From assembly GCA_033439685.1 (NCBI GenBank), contig JAUEDM010000001.1, positions 3,658,001 to 3,722,000 of the forward strand: a stretch of 64,000 bases of DNA, given 5' to 3'. Positions 1-9,625 of the stretch are shown here, piece by piece. The translations under genes and the position numbers were made by a program. Below the pieces are notes generated by a model. It was not told the DNA's origin. It worked only from the letters and a program-made list of their open reading frames with translations, and ran no database searches. Source of the stretch: Apodospora peruviana. Taxonomy: Eukaryota; Ascomycota; Sordariomycetes; Sordariales; Lasiosphaeriaceae. Positions within the stretch are counted from its first letter, which is position 1. Each line of letters begins with the position of its first letter.

Positions 1-320
1 ATAGCTTCCCTGATCTCGAGCTCGGTCAGGCCGTTGTTTCTGGCCCCGCGCACGTGGACAGCCAGCTCAGGGGCGCGGTTGAGGGCCATCAGCATGCCGA
101 TGTTGAGCAGGCTCCTCTGCTTCTTCTCCAGGCCGGGCCGGGTCCAGGCGTAGCCCCAACACCACTCCGTCACCAGCTCCTGGCCGGGTCTGGCGAACTC
201 GGACGAGCCGTTGGCGAGCGCGCGGTCGACGTAGGCGTCGCCGACGACGCTGCGGCGCATCTGGAGCCCTTCCTCGAAGAGCTGCTTGTGCAGGTCGTCG
301 AACTTGGGGTCGGTGCTCAT
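1..320 (-). CDS. Carboxymuconolactone decarboxylase family protein, N-terminal part (runs off left edge)
   Basis: The ATG is at 320-318 and the frame stays open to base 1, so about 106 N-terminal residues are visible and the C-terminus lies outside the window. The reading contains WGYAWTRPGLEKKQRSLLN followed by a LMALNRAPELAVHVRGARNNG stretch (two overlapping pieces of one helix pair) and ELEIREAI. This is the standard pattern of gamma-carboxymuconolactone decarboxylase (AhpD-like fold). Family members decarboxylate 4-carboxymuconolactone in the protocatechuate branch, or act as small AhpD-like redox proteins. No CxxC pair is visible in this part, which favours the decarboxylase type. No intron is needed. 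It is the first of two genes of this family in the first 3 kb, next to metallo-hydrolase and dehydrogenase genes. The family call is firm; the substrate is not known. Confidence 0.85.
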   Translation of the reverse strand, partial: MSTDPKFDDLHKQLFEEGLQMRRSVVGDAYVDRALANGSSEFARPGQELVTEWCWGYAWTRPGLEKKQRSLLNIGMLMALNRAPELAVHVRGARNNGLTELEIREA

Positions 321-1875
321 TTTCGGACGAGTTTTCCGTGCGGCGCGTAAGAGCGACGGTATACCTGGGGACAAGCTGGCGGTTAGTTGTTGTGTGATTA
401 GACATTTATTTCAGATAGAGGACTGTACACTCACCACTGCTTCTTACTCCTTCTCCAGCTAAGGACGGAGATGGCGTGCGTGGTATTATATGTGGTCGAG
501 ACTGCGTCTCGTCTCTGTGTCTATGTTCAAGTAAAAGTGCTCGAGATGGTGCGAGAGTCGAAGGGTCGGAGACAGAGAGATGGAAAGCTGAGGGAGAGTA
601 ATATGTGTATGGTAGCTAGCTACCTGGTACGTGGGTGGGGCTTTGGTAGCTTACTGCTCTACTTCCGTCTTTCTTTTGTGCATCTAAAATTCTGCTGCCC
701 GAGGTGTCCTAGTACCTTAATATACGGCAGGAGCGACTGAGCTCTCCAAAGTACCTTGGACGGAAATGGGGGAGGTCAGGGAGTGGACCCCCAAGCCAGA
801 TGCTGCCTGGGTTGGAGAACGAGAACTGAGTGTGCCTCCCAGCAATGAACCACCCCACATGTCGAGTATTGAGCTGGCCTGGCCTGTACTCGATGAAGAG
901 GGAAGAGCTACTGCATTCTTCACCTTTCCCTTCAAGTTCATTCTGGAAGTGTCCTTTACGATAACTTTAGAGGACAGATTCTTTCCTACTGGTCTTCTCC
1001 GTCCAAATTTCCGGGATAGGTTAAATCTCCCTCTCTATGGTGACTCTCCAATCCTTCCCTCCTCGGCGGCGATGTTATGAACTACAACTGAGAAGCTTAA
1101 TGTTACGTGCCGTGACTGTAACGAGATCGGCTATAAGGCTCACGACCATCATCGACACACAAACATATTTGTTTGCTGGCCTCCCCGATGACTGGATACG
1201 TCAGAGAGGGTGCAAAAGTCCAAGTTTCGTCAAGGCCTCGGCAAAGATGCCCAAGTCTGGTGGGGCACAGAGGCTACAGTAGCCGACAAGAAGACCTACG
1301 TCTTTATCATAACAGGATTTAGCTTATCCGAAGCGGAAATGTAAGCGTTGTGGCGAGGAAGGCCATCTTTAAGCCTAATTGTGACGGTCAGTGCGATTGA
1401 GCCTTGATTGAATTGATTGCGACCGTCAACGGTATATTAACCCATTGGAATTCCAAAGGCTGACATGACACCTTTGGTATTCTGGCATCCTTTTGGTGTG
1501 AGGGTGTCTAGCTCAGTTGGTTTGGGTCAATTGAGTGGGCTTCGTCACAATATTTTTTATTATATAATAAAATCCTAGTACCACTAACTAGTATACTGGA
1601 GTTTAGTCTAGTACCGGTACTAGTACTGGGAATACTAGACTAGACTAGACTAGACTAGAGTTTGTACTAGACTAATTCCAAGCTCTGGTTTGTATTGGAG
1701 AACAAAGGCGAAGATTGGGAGCAGTTCACAAAGGTCAGATTTTGAACAGAATACGCCTTGTGTCTTATCAGGAGACTCCTCTCGTCTTTGCAGTGTCCTG
1801 AAAGACGTAATTTCATTGTTTTCTCAACAATCGTCCAAGCCAAACGGTTTCTCCAAAGTAGTTCATTACACACAG
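321..1875. other. Intergenic DNA with CTAGA microsatellite
   Basis: No reading frame here resembles a known protein. Around 1560-1680 the DNA is AT-rich and rich in CTAG. At about 1634-1660 five copies of CTAGA run in tandem, with further ACTAGT/CTAGTAC variants upstream. An isolated tRNA A-box-like string (TAGCTCAGTTGG, 1507-1518) has no matching B box downstream. Confidence 0.6.
1634..1660. repeat. CTAGA pentanucleotide tandem repeat
   Basis: About five perfect head-to-tail copies of CTAGA, read directly from the sequence, within an AT-rich intergenic stretch. Confidence 0.8.
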
Positions 1876-2765
1876 CTAAGTTGAAGCAGACCCAGACGTC
1901 AACTCAGCTATAATAGGCGCTGCGACATGAGCCGTGTGCAGACTCAACAGCGTAGCAAGTTCCAAGACCTCGACGATCTCCTGCGGCGTCGCTCCATACC
2001 CCAACGCGTTCTTCATGTGCAGTTTCAGTCCGGGAACATAGAGATGGGTTGACGCGCAATCAAATGCGCAATATACCAACTCTTTCATCTTTTTTGCCGC
2101 ATGTCGTGTCGTGTCAGCCAAAGTGTGTCCATCCTAAACCACCCACACAAGCAAATGGATAGTACCGGGCTTACCTTTGGCTCCAACACTCCTTTCCCAC
2201 CTGTGCCATTGCCATCAACATCCATCACCCAAGGCACGCTCGAAAACTCGAGATAGGCCCCGAAGAATTCCGGGTCCAGCCTCAGAAAGTCTTCCCAGAA
2301 CGTGTGCCAGTACCCCCTCTTTTGCGTAAACTCCTCCTTCAGCTTCTCTTGATTATCGTCAAACGGACGTGTGATCTCATTCTGGTAGAGCCCTTCCTCC
2401 TTGAGGACCTCGACGAGCAGCGGAACACCGATATTGCACGCGTGTATCCCCAGCGTGCTCGACAGCTCAATCACCTCCAATACCTCGTGGATCGTGGCGC
2501 CCTCTCTGAACGCGGCCTGGACGTGGGTTCGGATCCCGGGAGCGTAGAGATGGGTGGCAGCGCTGTCGACGGCCAGAGAGATCAGGGACTGGTCCTTGGG
2601 CGAGAGGTGACCCTTCTTGCGCGGGACCGACGCGAGGGAGACGCTGGCGGCGAAGAAGGGCGGATCGAGCGCGAGGAGGGAGCCCCATCCGCTGTGGAAA
2701 GCGTCTGCGCCTAGCTCGGCGTCGAAGCGGGTCTTGAGGTCGGGTTTCTCCTGCGACGATGCCAT
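1876..2765 (-). CDS. Two-domain carboxymuconolactone decarboxylase / AhpD-like protein
   Basis: Modelled as exon 1 2765-2175 and exon 2 2088-1876, giving 267 aa. The intron (2089-2174) begins GTAAGC and has a GCTGAC branch site. The start MASSQEKPDLKTRFD is the first ATG of the long frame. The protein is an internal duplication. Repeat 1 has LSPKDQSLISLAVDSAATHL then GIRTHVQAAFREGAT and EVLEVIELSSTLGIH. Repeat 2 has LEPKMKELVYCAFDCASTHL then GLKLHMKNALGYGAT and EIVEVLELATLLSLH. The repeat alignment fixes the acceptor: the intron sits exactly after the second PK, so exon 2 begins MKELVY. The fold is AhpD/CMD-like. The usual CxxC peroxidase pair is absent, so a decarboxylase-type or non-redox role is more likely. 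The neighbouring MBL hydrolase and dehydrogenases suggest a shared degradative route (inference). Confidence 0.82.
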
Positions 2766-3475
2766 CGTTTGTTGAATCTGCCACGGTATGGTTCTGGGTC
2801 TGGCTTTAGTGACGTGATGACGACCACGGCGCGTTCTGGTCACATCTTCACTTGTATGTCGCCGGCACCAGATTTGGGTGCCCGCTAGTGGTACACAAAC
2901 TGACGTTACGTACTGCTTGAAATTGTGATGGTAATTACCAGACGGGTAATACGCTGCCGAGGGTCCCCGCATCCTAGGGTACACTTAAGGTACACAGACA
3001 TGGAGTCTTGTCCTCGACGAGGAGGGGGTCGCCGTCTGCCGGCAGATGCTTTCTCCAACATGAACCCACCCCCACCATGCATATCGCGTTAACCCCCCTT
3101 TCCCATTATCCCCCTCTCCGCCAGCTCACGTGGTGAGGGGGATCCAAGATTGAAGAATGATAAAATCTGTGTTGACGTGGGGTAACATAGGTACGATGGG
3201 GTAAAGGGGCGGGCGTTGGATACCCCGTAGGTGGCTATACCCCCATCGTGACTTTGTGAGCCCGATCGTCGGCCTTGGCCAGTACTGTAAGACGCCCGTA
3301 CCTTAGGTCTAGCGATGTGGTTAACATCAGAACTGGATGACGGTGGTCGGGGTCCCAGCATACTGTAAAAGTCTCAAAGCATTAATCAAAGGTCAACCAT
3401 GAATCAGCGTGATGGCTTCATATTAAACTGTCTTCTGACTATAGTAGAAATCAAAACAAAAAAGAAAGTCTCTAG
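2766..3475. other. Intergenic region between CMD-like and hydrolase genes
   Basis: No convincing gene. Upstream of the CMD-like start on its coding strand the DNA is unremarkable. From 3360 to 3475 is the 3' flank of the metallo-hydrolase. Confidence 0.5.
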
Positions 3476-4551
3476 TCAACAAGCCCCAAAAAAGCGATCC
3501 CGATTCTTCTCGTCATTCTCCCACTCAACATCATGCGCAAAAATCACTTCGACCCCTTTTGCCTCCAACCCCCTAATTCGCTCAATGGTCTCCTCGGCCT
3601 TGCCCCGATCAGCGTGGATACAGCAAACTCGCCCGTGAACATCGCGCCACTCGCCAATCTCCTTCTCTTTTCGAATGATCCGGCGGTCGTGGCAGGCGTC
3701 GCCAGCTAAGTAGACCCATCTTGTGTTGGTTTCTTCCCCATCATCTTTCACTCGGGCGAGGAGGTTGATGTGGCCCGGCAAATGACCTGGTGCGTCGACA
3801 ATGTAGAGGCTACCATCCTGGAAGACGTCAAGTGCTTTTGGGAAGTTATCGAAGGAGGTCCACGAACGGCGTGAGAAGTCGATAGCAGAACTGCTTCCGA
3901 CAGTTACTGTGGAAACTTCGGTGCTGTGGGTGTTCGGATCTGAGAGCTCTATTGTTCGTGCGGGATCCAAGAGATCTGCCTCGAAGAAAGAGTGTCCGCC
4001 TCGTAATGTGCTTGATCTCCCGTGCAGCACATCTAGGGAGCCGTTTCCGACTACGAAAGTGGTAAGAGGAAAGTCGAGTGGCTCGCCAACGTGATCCCAG
4101 TGTACCTGTTCGCAGCACCCAGATTAATAACTTGAAAATTAAAATATCAAGGATTTGGGGTGCCAACATGAGAGTAGATGACGTAGTTAATATCCTCGGG
4201 TGTCAGTCCTCCAGCTGCTAGGCTCTTGACTACATCCGGGTCTGTTGACATGGGCTGCCGCGTGGCGACATGGCGGCGGATCGGCTCCGAATAGCGGTTT
4301 GTGTCCCGTCGTAGCCCTAGATCAAAGACGACTCTTGTTGTCTTGCCGGTGACGGCGGAAGTATGTTGAATAAGGAAGCACAAGGACGGTACGGTACTGC
4401 GTGCCGCGTGTGACGCCGGGCTCACAAACTGTTCTTCGGGAAGGGAGAAGTGGCCGGCCGAAAGCACGTGGACTTGGACCGTCGCTGGTGTTGCTTGATT
4501 ACACGTGTCGAGGCTGGTTGGGCCACGGAGGGAGGTGGCCGGTAGAGACAT
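3476..4551 (-). CDS. Metallo-beta-lactamase-fold hydrolase (lactonase/lactamase type), copy A
   Basis: Modelled as exon 1 4551-4168 and exon 2 4105-3476, giving 337 aa. The zinc motif is HVHWDH, encoded across the splice junction: exon 1 ends at YSH and exon 2 begins VHWDHVG. Further metal ligands are seen in PGHLPGH, in AGDACHD and in FAHD near the C-terminus, as in AHL-lactonase-like and fungal lactamase MBL proteins. The likely reaction is hydrolytic opening of a lactone or lactam ring; the substrate is unknown. Cytosolic, with no signal peptide. The protein is clearly homologous to copy B at 10031-11086 (shared TVPSLxFLIQH, FDLGxxRD, FVVGxGxLDxL), which has no intron. The donor GTTGGC is weak for a fungal intron; without splicing the frame ends shortly after SHVGTPNP. 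The gene is divergent from the dehydrogenase at 4986. Confidence 0.85.
4106..4167 (-). other. Intron interrupting the zinc-binding motif of hydrolase copy A
   Basis: This 62-base intron has a non-consensus GTTGGC donor and an AACAG acceptor. It is inferred because joining SH to VHWDHVG restores the metal motif found uninterrupted in the intronless copy B. Confidence 0.7.
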
Positions 4552-4985
4552 CGTATGCGGTCTATAAGTCGTAGAGTGTTGTGTGCTTATGTTGGTCGAA
4601 AAGAGCTGCTGTACTCACGTAGCCGTATAGTATCTTTGGCCCAGGGTGGTATTCGTTGTTCTCGTTAGCTTTCACGGAAAGCATATGAACGGCCGTTTGC
4701 CTCTTCCCCTTGTATCCCCAACTCCTCCTATAAGTCACAACCCTATTATTGCTATTCTCATGATTAGTCCTTGGACAATGGGTAGTCAGCTAGTGCATTT
4801 GGGTTGGGGTAGACCGAAAGCAAGGCGCGTGCATGTGTACACCGCCCGTCCTAAAGAGGCCAGTATTTTCCCCCACATGTTCTCACTTGTTCTTCGTGTT
4901 ACATCCTACAACTGTTGGGTTTCGTTTTCAGGTCACGACCGTTCAAGACACCATCCTCGCACCGTCAGCCCTGCTTCTGTCCGTC
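4552..4985. promoter_or_regulatory. Divergent promoter region (hydrolase A / dehydrogenase A)
   Basis: Only 434 bases separate the two opposed start codons, so both promoters must lie here. No clear TATA box or repeated operator was found by eye. The arrangement suggests co-regulation (inference). Confidence 0.5.
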
Positions 4986-6047
4986 ATGGCATCTGAGTCG
5001 GCTGATGGCCTTCCTAAGTCGATTGGGTTCGTGGGTCTCGGGGCAATGGGGAAGCATATGGCCGTCAACCTGGCGAAGAGTCTTCCGTCAGACTCAACAC
5101 TTTATGTTCACGACATCATGGTCGCGGTGGTAGAGGAGGTAGCGGGCTCTTTTACCGACCTGGTCGTCAAGTGTGTCAGCGCCAAAGAAGTGGCCGAGAA
5201 GTCGGTATGCGTGCCAAGTTTAAACCATCCGTTTGAAGACGGGTATCTGCTTTTTCAAACAGTGACAGCCAATAACATTTCCAAACAGGATGTAATACTC
5301 ACCATGCTCCCCGAAGGCGCCCACGTCAAGTCCGTCTACCTTGACCCGGCCACTGGAATCATTGCCGCCCTGTCATCATCGTCCGCCAAACTCCTAATCG
5401 ACTCGTCGACCATCGACACTGCTACCAACCTGCATGTCAAGGAGGAGCTGTCGAAAGTTTCGCCGGAAACAACGTTCTACGATGCTCCTGTCAGTGGTGG
5501 CACTCTGGGCGCAGTCAACGCAACCATTGCATTCTTTCTTGGCTCAGCGCCTTCGGATACCAACATCGGTCGTTTGACTGCCCTGCTCAAGACGATGGGA
5601 ACCAAGGTGATCCCCTGCGGCGGGCCATCGTTGGGTCTCGCCGCCAAGCTATCCAACAACTACCTGTCAGGCATCATTACAATAGCCTGCTCCGAGGCGA
5701 TGGATATGGGTATGCGCGCAGGGATCGACGCTGAAGTGCTGGCTTCGGTGTTTGCGGCCGGGACGGCACAGAACACGATCTGCGATGTCTTCAACCCGGT
5801 TCCTGGCGTATGTCCCAAGGCGCCACCATCGAACGGTTATCGAGGTGGATTTCGCGTGCAGCTGATGAGGAAGGATATCGGGTTGGCTGTTGACATGGCG
5901 AGGAGGGTGGGCGCTAGGAATGTCCTGGGAGCGAGTGGACTAGGTGTCTATGCTGCAGCGAGCGATGCGTCCGACTGTAAGGACCTGGATTCGAGGGTCG
6001 TGTATCGGTATTTGGGTGGCAAAGAGAACTGGAAGACTGTTGATTAG
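4986..6047 (+). CDS. Beta-hydroxyacid dehydrogenase (3-hydroxyisobutyrate dehydrogenase family), copy A
   Basis: Modelled as exons 4986-5204 and 5289-6047, giving 325 aa, starting MASESADGLPKSIGF. Family signatures appear in order: the Rossmann motif GFVGLGAMGKHMAVNLAKSL, TMLPEGAHVKSVYLDP, the substrate motif DAPVSGGTLGA, the catalytic-lysine region GLAAKLSNNYLSG, and the C-terminal GYRGGFRVQLMRKDIGLAVD. These enzymes oxidise beta-hydroxy acids to semialdehydes with NAD(P). The 84-base intron (5205-5288, GTATGC to AACAG) is a multiple of three and contains no stop, so an unspliced message would encode a 353-residue protein with 28 extra residues before TMLP. Homologues lack that insert, and the paralogue at 11657 has an intron at the same place, so splicing is preferred. 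No mitochondrial targeting sequence is obvious. Confidence 0.9.
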   Translation: MASESADGLPKSIGFVGLGAMGKHMAVNLAKSLPSDSTLYVHDIMVAVVEEVAGSFTDLVVKCVSAKEVAEKSVCVPSLNHPFEDGYLLFQTVTANNISKQDVILTMLPEGAHVKSVYLDPATGIIAALSSSSAKLLIDSSTIDTATNLHVKEELSKVSPETTFYDAPVSGGTLGAVNATIAFFLGSAPSDTNIGRLTALLKTMGTKVIPCGGPSLGLAAKLSNNYLSGIITIACSEAMDMGMRAGIDAEVLASVFAAGTAQNTICDVFNPVPGVCPKAPPSNGYRGGFRVQLMRKDIGLAVDMARRVGARNVLGASGLGVYAAASDASDCKDLDSRVVYRYLGGKENWKTVD

Positions 6048-6599
6048 AATACAACCCCCTAATAAGAAGCGCAGGGAAATAGAATGTCTATCAAGTCTTC
6101 ATGACGAGAATCACCCAAAGTAACCAAAGACACCAACTCGCCAGCGCCAAGGATCGCAGGAGAGCATGGAACCCATGTAACCAAATGTCTGTTTAACGCA
6201 AACAGGCGTCCTGGGATGGTGGAACTCGGGACCGCCCCCGCAAGAGGAAGCCCCCTGCGCGCAGCCCCAGGGTAGCACGTGTTTTCGTGATTTTTGTCAA
6301 AAAAAAAAAAAAAAAAAAAAAAAAGCAATGAGCAGCACCTCCATCAGACAAATATCCCCACAAATTCGTGTCTTCTCTTCTATCTTGTTGTTTTCTTCTC
6401 TTTCTCTTTCTCTGTCGGTTGCAGAAAGTCATCACCTTGAGGCCTCTATACCTTACATTCCGACGATTATAAACACATCCACCACGCGTCCCCTTGAAGG
6501 ACAACAAATGGCCACCAACGTGAGTATTCTCGGTCTTTGCGCCCACGCTCGAGTTCTGCTGTGGGGCCAGAATACGCGAGCCGCGAGACGCGAACATGA
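6048..6599. other. Intergenic region with a 26-base poly(A) run
   Basis: Contains an uninterrupted A26 tract at 6299-6324 and a CT-rich stretch (6360-6420) that could be the leader of the following gene. ATGs at 6508 and 6596 are possible starts, but both lie in a different frame from the conserved part of that gene. Confidence 0.5.
6299..6324 (+). repeat. Poly(A) homopolymer, 26 bases
   Basis: Twenty-six consecutive A residues read directly. It could be a retroposon tail remnant or simple slippage; no flanking tRNA-like head or target duplication was recognised. Confidence 0.9.
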
Positions 6600-7671
6600 A
6601 TGCGACTGACGGGCATCTTCAGTCTCCACGGACCGCCCTGGGGCGTCCTACCGGGCGCGCCCGCCGTCAAGCCGGCGCCAGCAAGCAGGAAACGCAAGTC
6701 CACCGAGGACCCGGCAGCAGCGGCCGCCGCCGTCAACCTGGACGAGATCGACATTGAGGACATGCCCATGACGGAGAACTGTGACCAGATCCGGCGCAAA
6801 ATCAACCGCTTCATCGACTCGGGCGCCATGTCCAAGACGGCGTTTGCGAAGGAAATCGGCGTCAGCGCGCCAGGTCGTTGACCGGCTTCATGGGCGAGCA
6901 CGGCGCGATGAAGGGGTGCAATTTCGCCGCCTACGACGCGGCGTGGGCGTATTTCAAGAAGCGCGAGGTCGCAGGCCTCAAGATCCTGGTAAAGAAGCCC
7001 AAGCTGAGCGCAGGCGAAGGTGATCTTCCCGCCACCGCCACCGCTGGCAGCGGCGCTAAAGCGACAGCAAAGAAGATAATCAACAGCGCCGACGTCGACA
7101 TCAGCGACGTCCACCTGCCGGGCGAGGAGGACGACGAGTGCCCGTGTTCGACACGTGCGACGAAGTGCGCAAGAAGATCAACGCGCATCTCATGAAGCCC
7201 GGCGTCACGCAGGCGCAGTTCTGCCGCGACATCCACGCTGAGCTCCGGGGGCCGAAGAAGCCGAACAGCGTCCAGGGCTCGCGGCTGGCCCGGTTCCGCG
7301 GGATGAAGGGTGCTGCGTCCGGGGCCAAGACGCTGGTTTTTTTACGATGCTTATGTATTCTTTGAGAAGGTCCACATCAAGGAGGGTAAACCCAAGAGCA
7401 AACACCGGTTGGAGATGGAGCAGCAGTGGCCAGAGGGGTTTCGGCTCGATGTCGATGGCAATATCCAGTAAGTCCTTCTCTGATTTGCGGTCGTCAGTTA
7501 GATCGGGTCTTCATCTATCTCGGGTTTTACCATGCAAAAGGGTTCACGACGGGATGGCCTGTCTTTCAGTAACTTAAGCTATTAACTGTTTCCTTTTTTA
7601 ACAGCTTCATCTGCCGTGCAGGTGAGAGACCGGTCATGGACCCAGTACGGCCATATCAACTTTTTTACTAG
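6600..7671 (+). pseudogene. DUF7726-like fungal gene with at least three frameshifts
   Basis: Two related segments characteristic of a fungal-specific family (as I recall, DUF7726) are readable only by changing frame. Segment 1 has NCDQIRRKINRFIDSG, KTAFAKEIGVSA, SLTGFMGEHGAMKG and AAYDAAWAYFKKRE. Segment 2 has FDTCDEVRKKINAHLMKPG, QAQFCRDIHAE, FRGMKGAASGAK and then YDAYVFFEKVHIKEGKPKSK. Shifts are needed at about 6868-6873, at about 7137 (a G appears missing) and in the T7 run at 7337-7343 (one T too many). A last intron (7478-7604, GTAAGT to AACAG) would lead to a short final exon ending at 7671. The start is unclear: ATG 6600 is in frame with the first segment. Neighbouring genes are intact, so this is either a true pseudogene or local indel error; the homopolymer site makes error possible. 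Confidence 0.65.
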
Positions 7672-8395
7672 GCTTGATCTTGAACACGTCTCCTATGCTT
7701 TACTTTGTTACTTATTTATCCTTTTCAAGTCCTTACCCTTCGGAGCGCGCGATGCTTGGTACTATGCTTGGAACGTCCTTGGAAGAGTTGTAGGGCACGG
7801 AGGACCCTACATGTACCAATTTATACTTGTTCTAGAGCTCTAGACCTTAGACTCCGGGCTCTGCAAACGGCGAATACCGTGGATTTGGTTGCGTGGCTAA
7901 TAAGACTTGGAATTCTTAAGGAACGTTATGGACTTTTCTGGTTGCTTGAGTGGACAACCCTGTTTTCCTCATGTCCCACCACTTTGGTCTTATTACGGAT
8001 GCTGACATCCGCATATCCGTCTTCGATGTCCGTTGAATCCTATTCCGAGTGATACCGCAGTACTTCACCAACCATACTCTGGCTTGGTTAATATCGACTC
8101 TTTGACTCCTTGGTGTGTGCACAATGACAATCCGACCTTTTCCTCCGAGCTTCCTTTTTCTTCCGATTCTCTTCGACCTTGGCGCACTGCTCTTCGGCTC
8201 TCCGTGCTTCTTCGCTAGACGCGTAGCTTCTTCCGCAACCTGGTCAACCTCCCGCCGAGATTTCATGTCCCCCCCCCCCAACCTTTATGGCCTCGATAAC
8301 AAGCCGGCACATGAAGAAGATCATGACAGATGGCGGAAATTCTCCTCGGCTTGCGCTCTAGCACCAGCACCCGTTGAAGTCTTGCGTAGCAGAAT
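7672..8395. other. Intergenic region without recognisable gene
   Basis: No frame has a known motif. A C10 run occurs at about 8270-8279. Confidence 0.5.
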
Positions 8396-9625
8396 TTATT
8401 CCGCCGGCAGCGACATATCAATGACCAACTTGCCCCCCTCCGCCTTGTGATACTCCTCAACCAGCTCATTCAGCTTCTCGAGAGGAAAAGTCTTGATGCT
8501 CGCCCTGATATTGCTCCGAGCCGCAAACTGCAGCATCTCATACAGCACTTTCCTGGTTCCCGTAAGACTGCCCACAATCGTGATATCTCTGAAGATGAGA
8601 TCCCGCGGCGAGATTTGAAACTTGTCAGGAAAGGCCACCACCACGCAGATGCTGTGGTTGCGCAGCATTGCCATGCCGTAGTCAAACGCCTTTTGGTTCT
8701 CGGGGAGGATAATGACGGCATCCAGACCCCTGTCACCGCTCTCGATGTCGTTGAACTCGGCGCCGAGTTCTTTCTTGATCATCTCGGCGTTGTCGATTCT
8801 CGCGTCGACGACACGAACGACCTGGGGATCAAGTTCGTGCTTCTTGATCGTTTGTCGAGCCAAGCGGAGGGGTGCGTCCGCGTTGTCGACACCTACCACT
8901 TTCAAGAAGCCCATGTGGGCGGCGAACTGGAGGCCGAGATGCCCAAGGCCGCCGCCGCAGCCGATGATTCCAACTCTCACATCCTGTGGCGGCAATTTCA
9001 GATCACGGCAGGCCCGCCTGAGCGCCTGGAAGATTGTCAGGCCGGCGCACATCAGAGGGGCCGTCTCAACCGACGACATGCCGTCCGGGATTTTGACGAC
9101 CTGTCTGTGATCGACGATGGCGTACTCCCTGAACCCACCGGGAGCGCTGATCCCCAGGTTTTTGCCATGGGGGCAGTACGGGGAGTATCCCAGGGAATCC
9201 TCATCAGGAGTCTCGTCCGACGGACCCTTCATGCACTCGTAGCACTTTGTGCACGGGTGGAACGACCGGCCCGGGACACCGACGCGGTCACCTGGGCGGA
9301 AGTGTGAGTCTAGGCCATAGGTAGGCATTGAGATGATTTGCCCAGCAAATTCATGGCATCCGATATGGGGAAATTCCGGGGGGTTGGGCGGCATCTGGCC
9401 GGCCGCCAGGACGGCGTCGGTGTGACAATACGAGGCCGCCTCGACTTTGATAATCAGATCGCATCCGGTAAAAGCAGCAGGGCTATCGACCGTTCTCAAG
9501 ACATATGGAGTGTTAAAGGCCTCGAGGCACTGTACCTTCATCTTCTCAGGCATAACAGCCCGAGGGACGGTAATGGGTGGAATCAGAGTCCCCGAAGATG
9601 ATATTTGGGGCCCCGAGTATGACAT
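8396..9625 (-). CDS. Zinc-dependent alcohol dehydrogenase (MDR family)
   Basis: An intronless frame of 409 aa from ATG 9625 (MSYSGPQISSSG). The medium-chain dehydrogenase layout is complete. Catalytic zinc ligands are in ASYCHTDAV and GCHEFAG. The structural zinc lobe has HPCTKCYEC and a fourth Cys in YSPYCPHGKN, separated by an acidic insertion longer than usual. The Rossmann motif is GIIGCGGGLGHLGLQFA, and the acidic VGVDN after beta-2 suggests NAD preference. It interconverts a primary or secondary alcohol and an aldehyde or ketone in the cytosol. Fungal ADH1-type enzymes are shorter (about 350 aa); the extra N-terminal 30-40 residues before VQCLEAF are unusual but are not a clear targeting peptide. 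It is divergent from metallo-hydrolase copy B. Confidence 0.92.
   Translation of the reverse strand: MSYSGPQISSSGTLIPPITVPRAVMPEKMKVQCLEAFNTPYVLRTVDSPAAFTGCDLIIKVEAASYCHTDAVLAAGQMPPNPPEFPHIGCHEFAGQIISMPTYGLDSHFRPGDRVGVPGRSFHPCTKCYECMKGPSDETPDEDSLGYSPYCPHGKNLGISAPGGFREYAIVDHRQVVKIPDGMSSVETAPLMCAGLTIFQALRRACRDLKLPPQDVRVGIIGCGGGLGHLGLQFAAHMGFLKVVGVDNADAPLRLARQTIKKHELDPQVVRVVDARIDNAEMIKKELGAEFNDIESGDRGLDAVIILPENQKAFDYGMAMLRNHSICVVVAFPDKFQISPRDLIFRDITIVGSLTGTRKVLYEMLQFAARSNIRASIKTFPLEKLNELVEEYHKAEGGKLVIDMSLPAE

Noticed and set aside
1507..1550. TAGCTCAGTTGG, a perfect tRNA A-box string
   Set aside because: No B box within 100 bases, and D, anticodon and acceptor stems do not pair.
2134..2174. 41-base intron alternative in the two-domain CMD gene (acceptor TTTAG)
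   Set aside because: The acceptor at 2089 has a GCTGAC branch site and makes the two internal repeats align without an insertion.
6059..6330. Minus-strand frame beginning with a polyphenylalanine run
   Set aside because: Created by the A26 homopolymer read in reverse.
8447..9307. Long plus-strand open frame (286 codons) opposite the alcohol dehydrogenase
   Set aside because: Antisense shadow of a strongly supported gene; no motif and unnatural composition.
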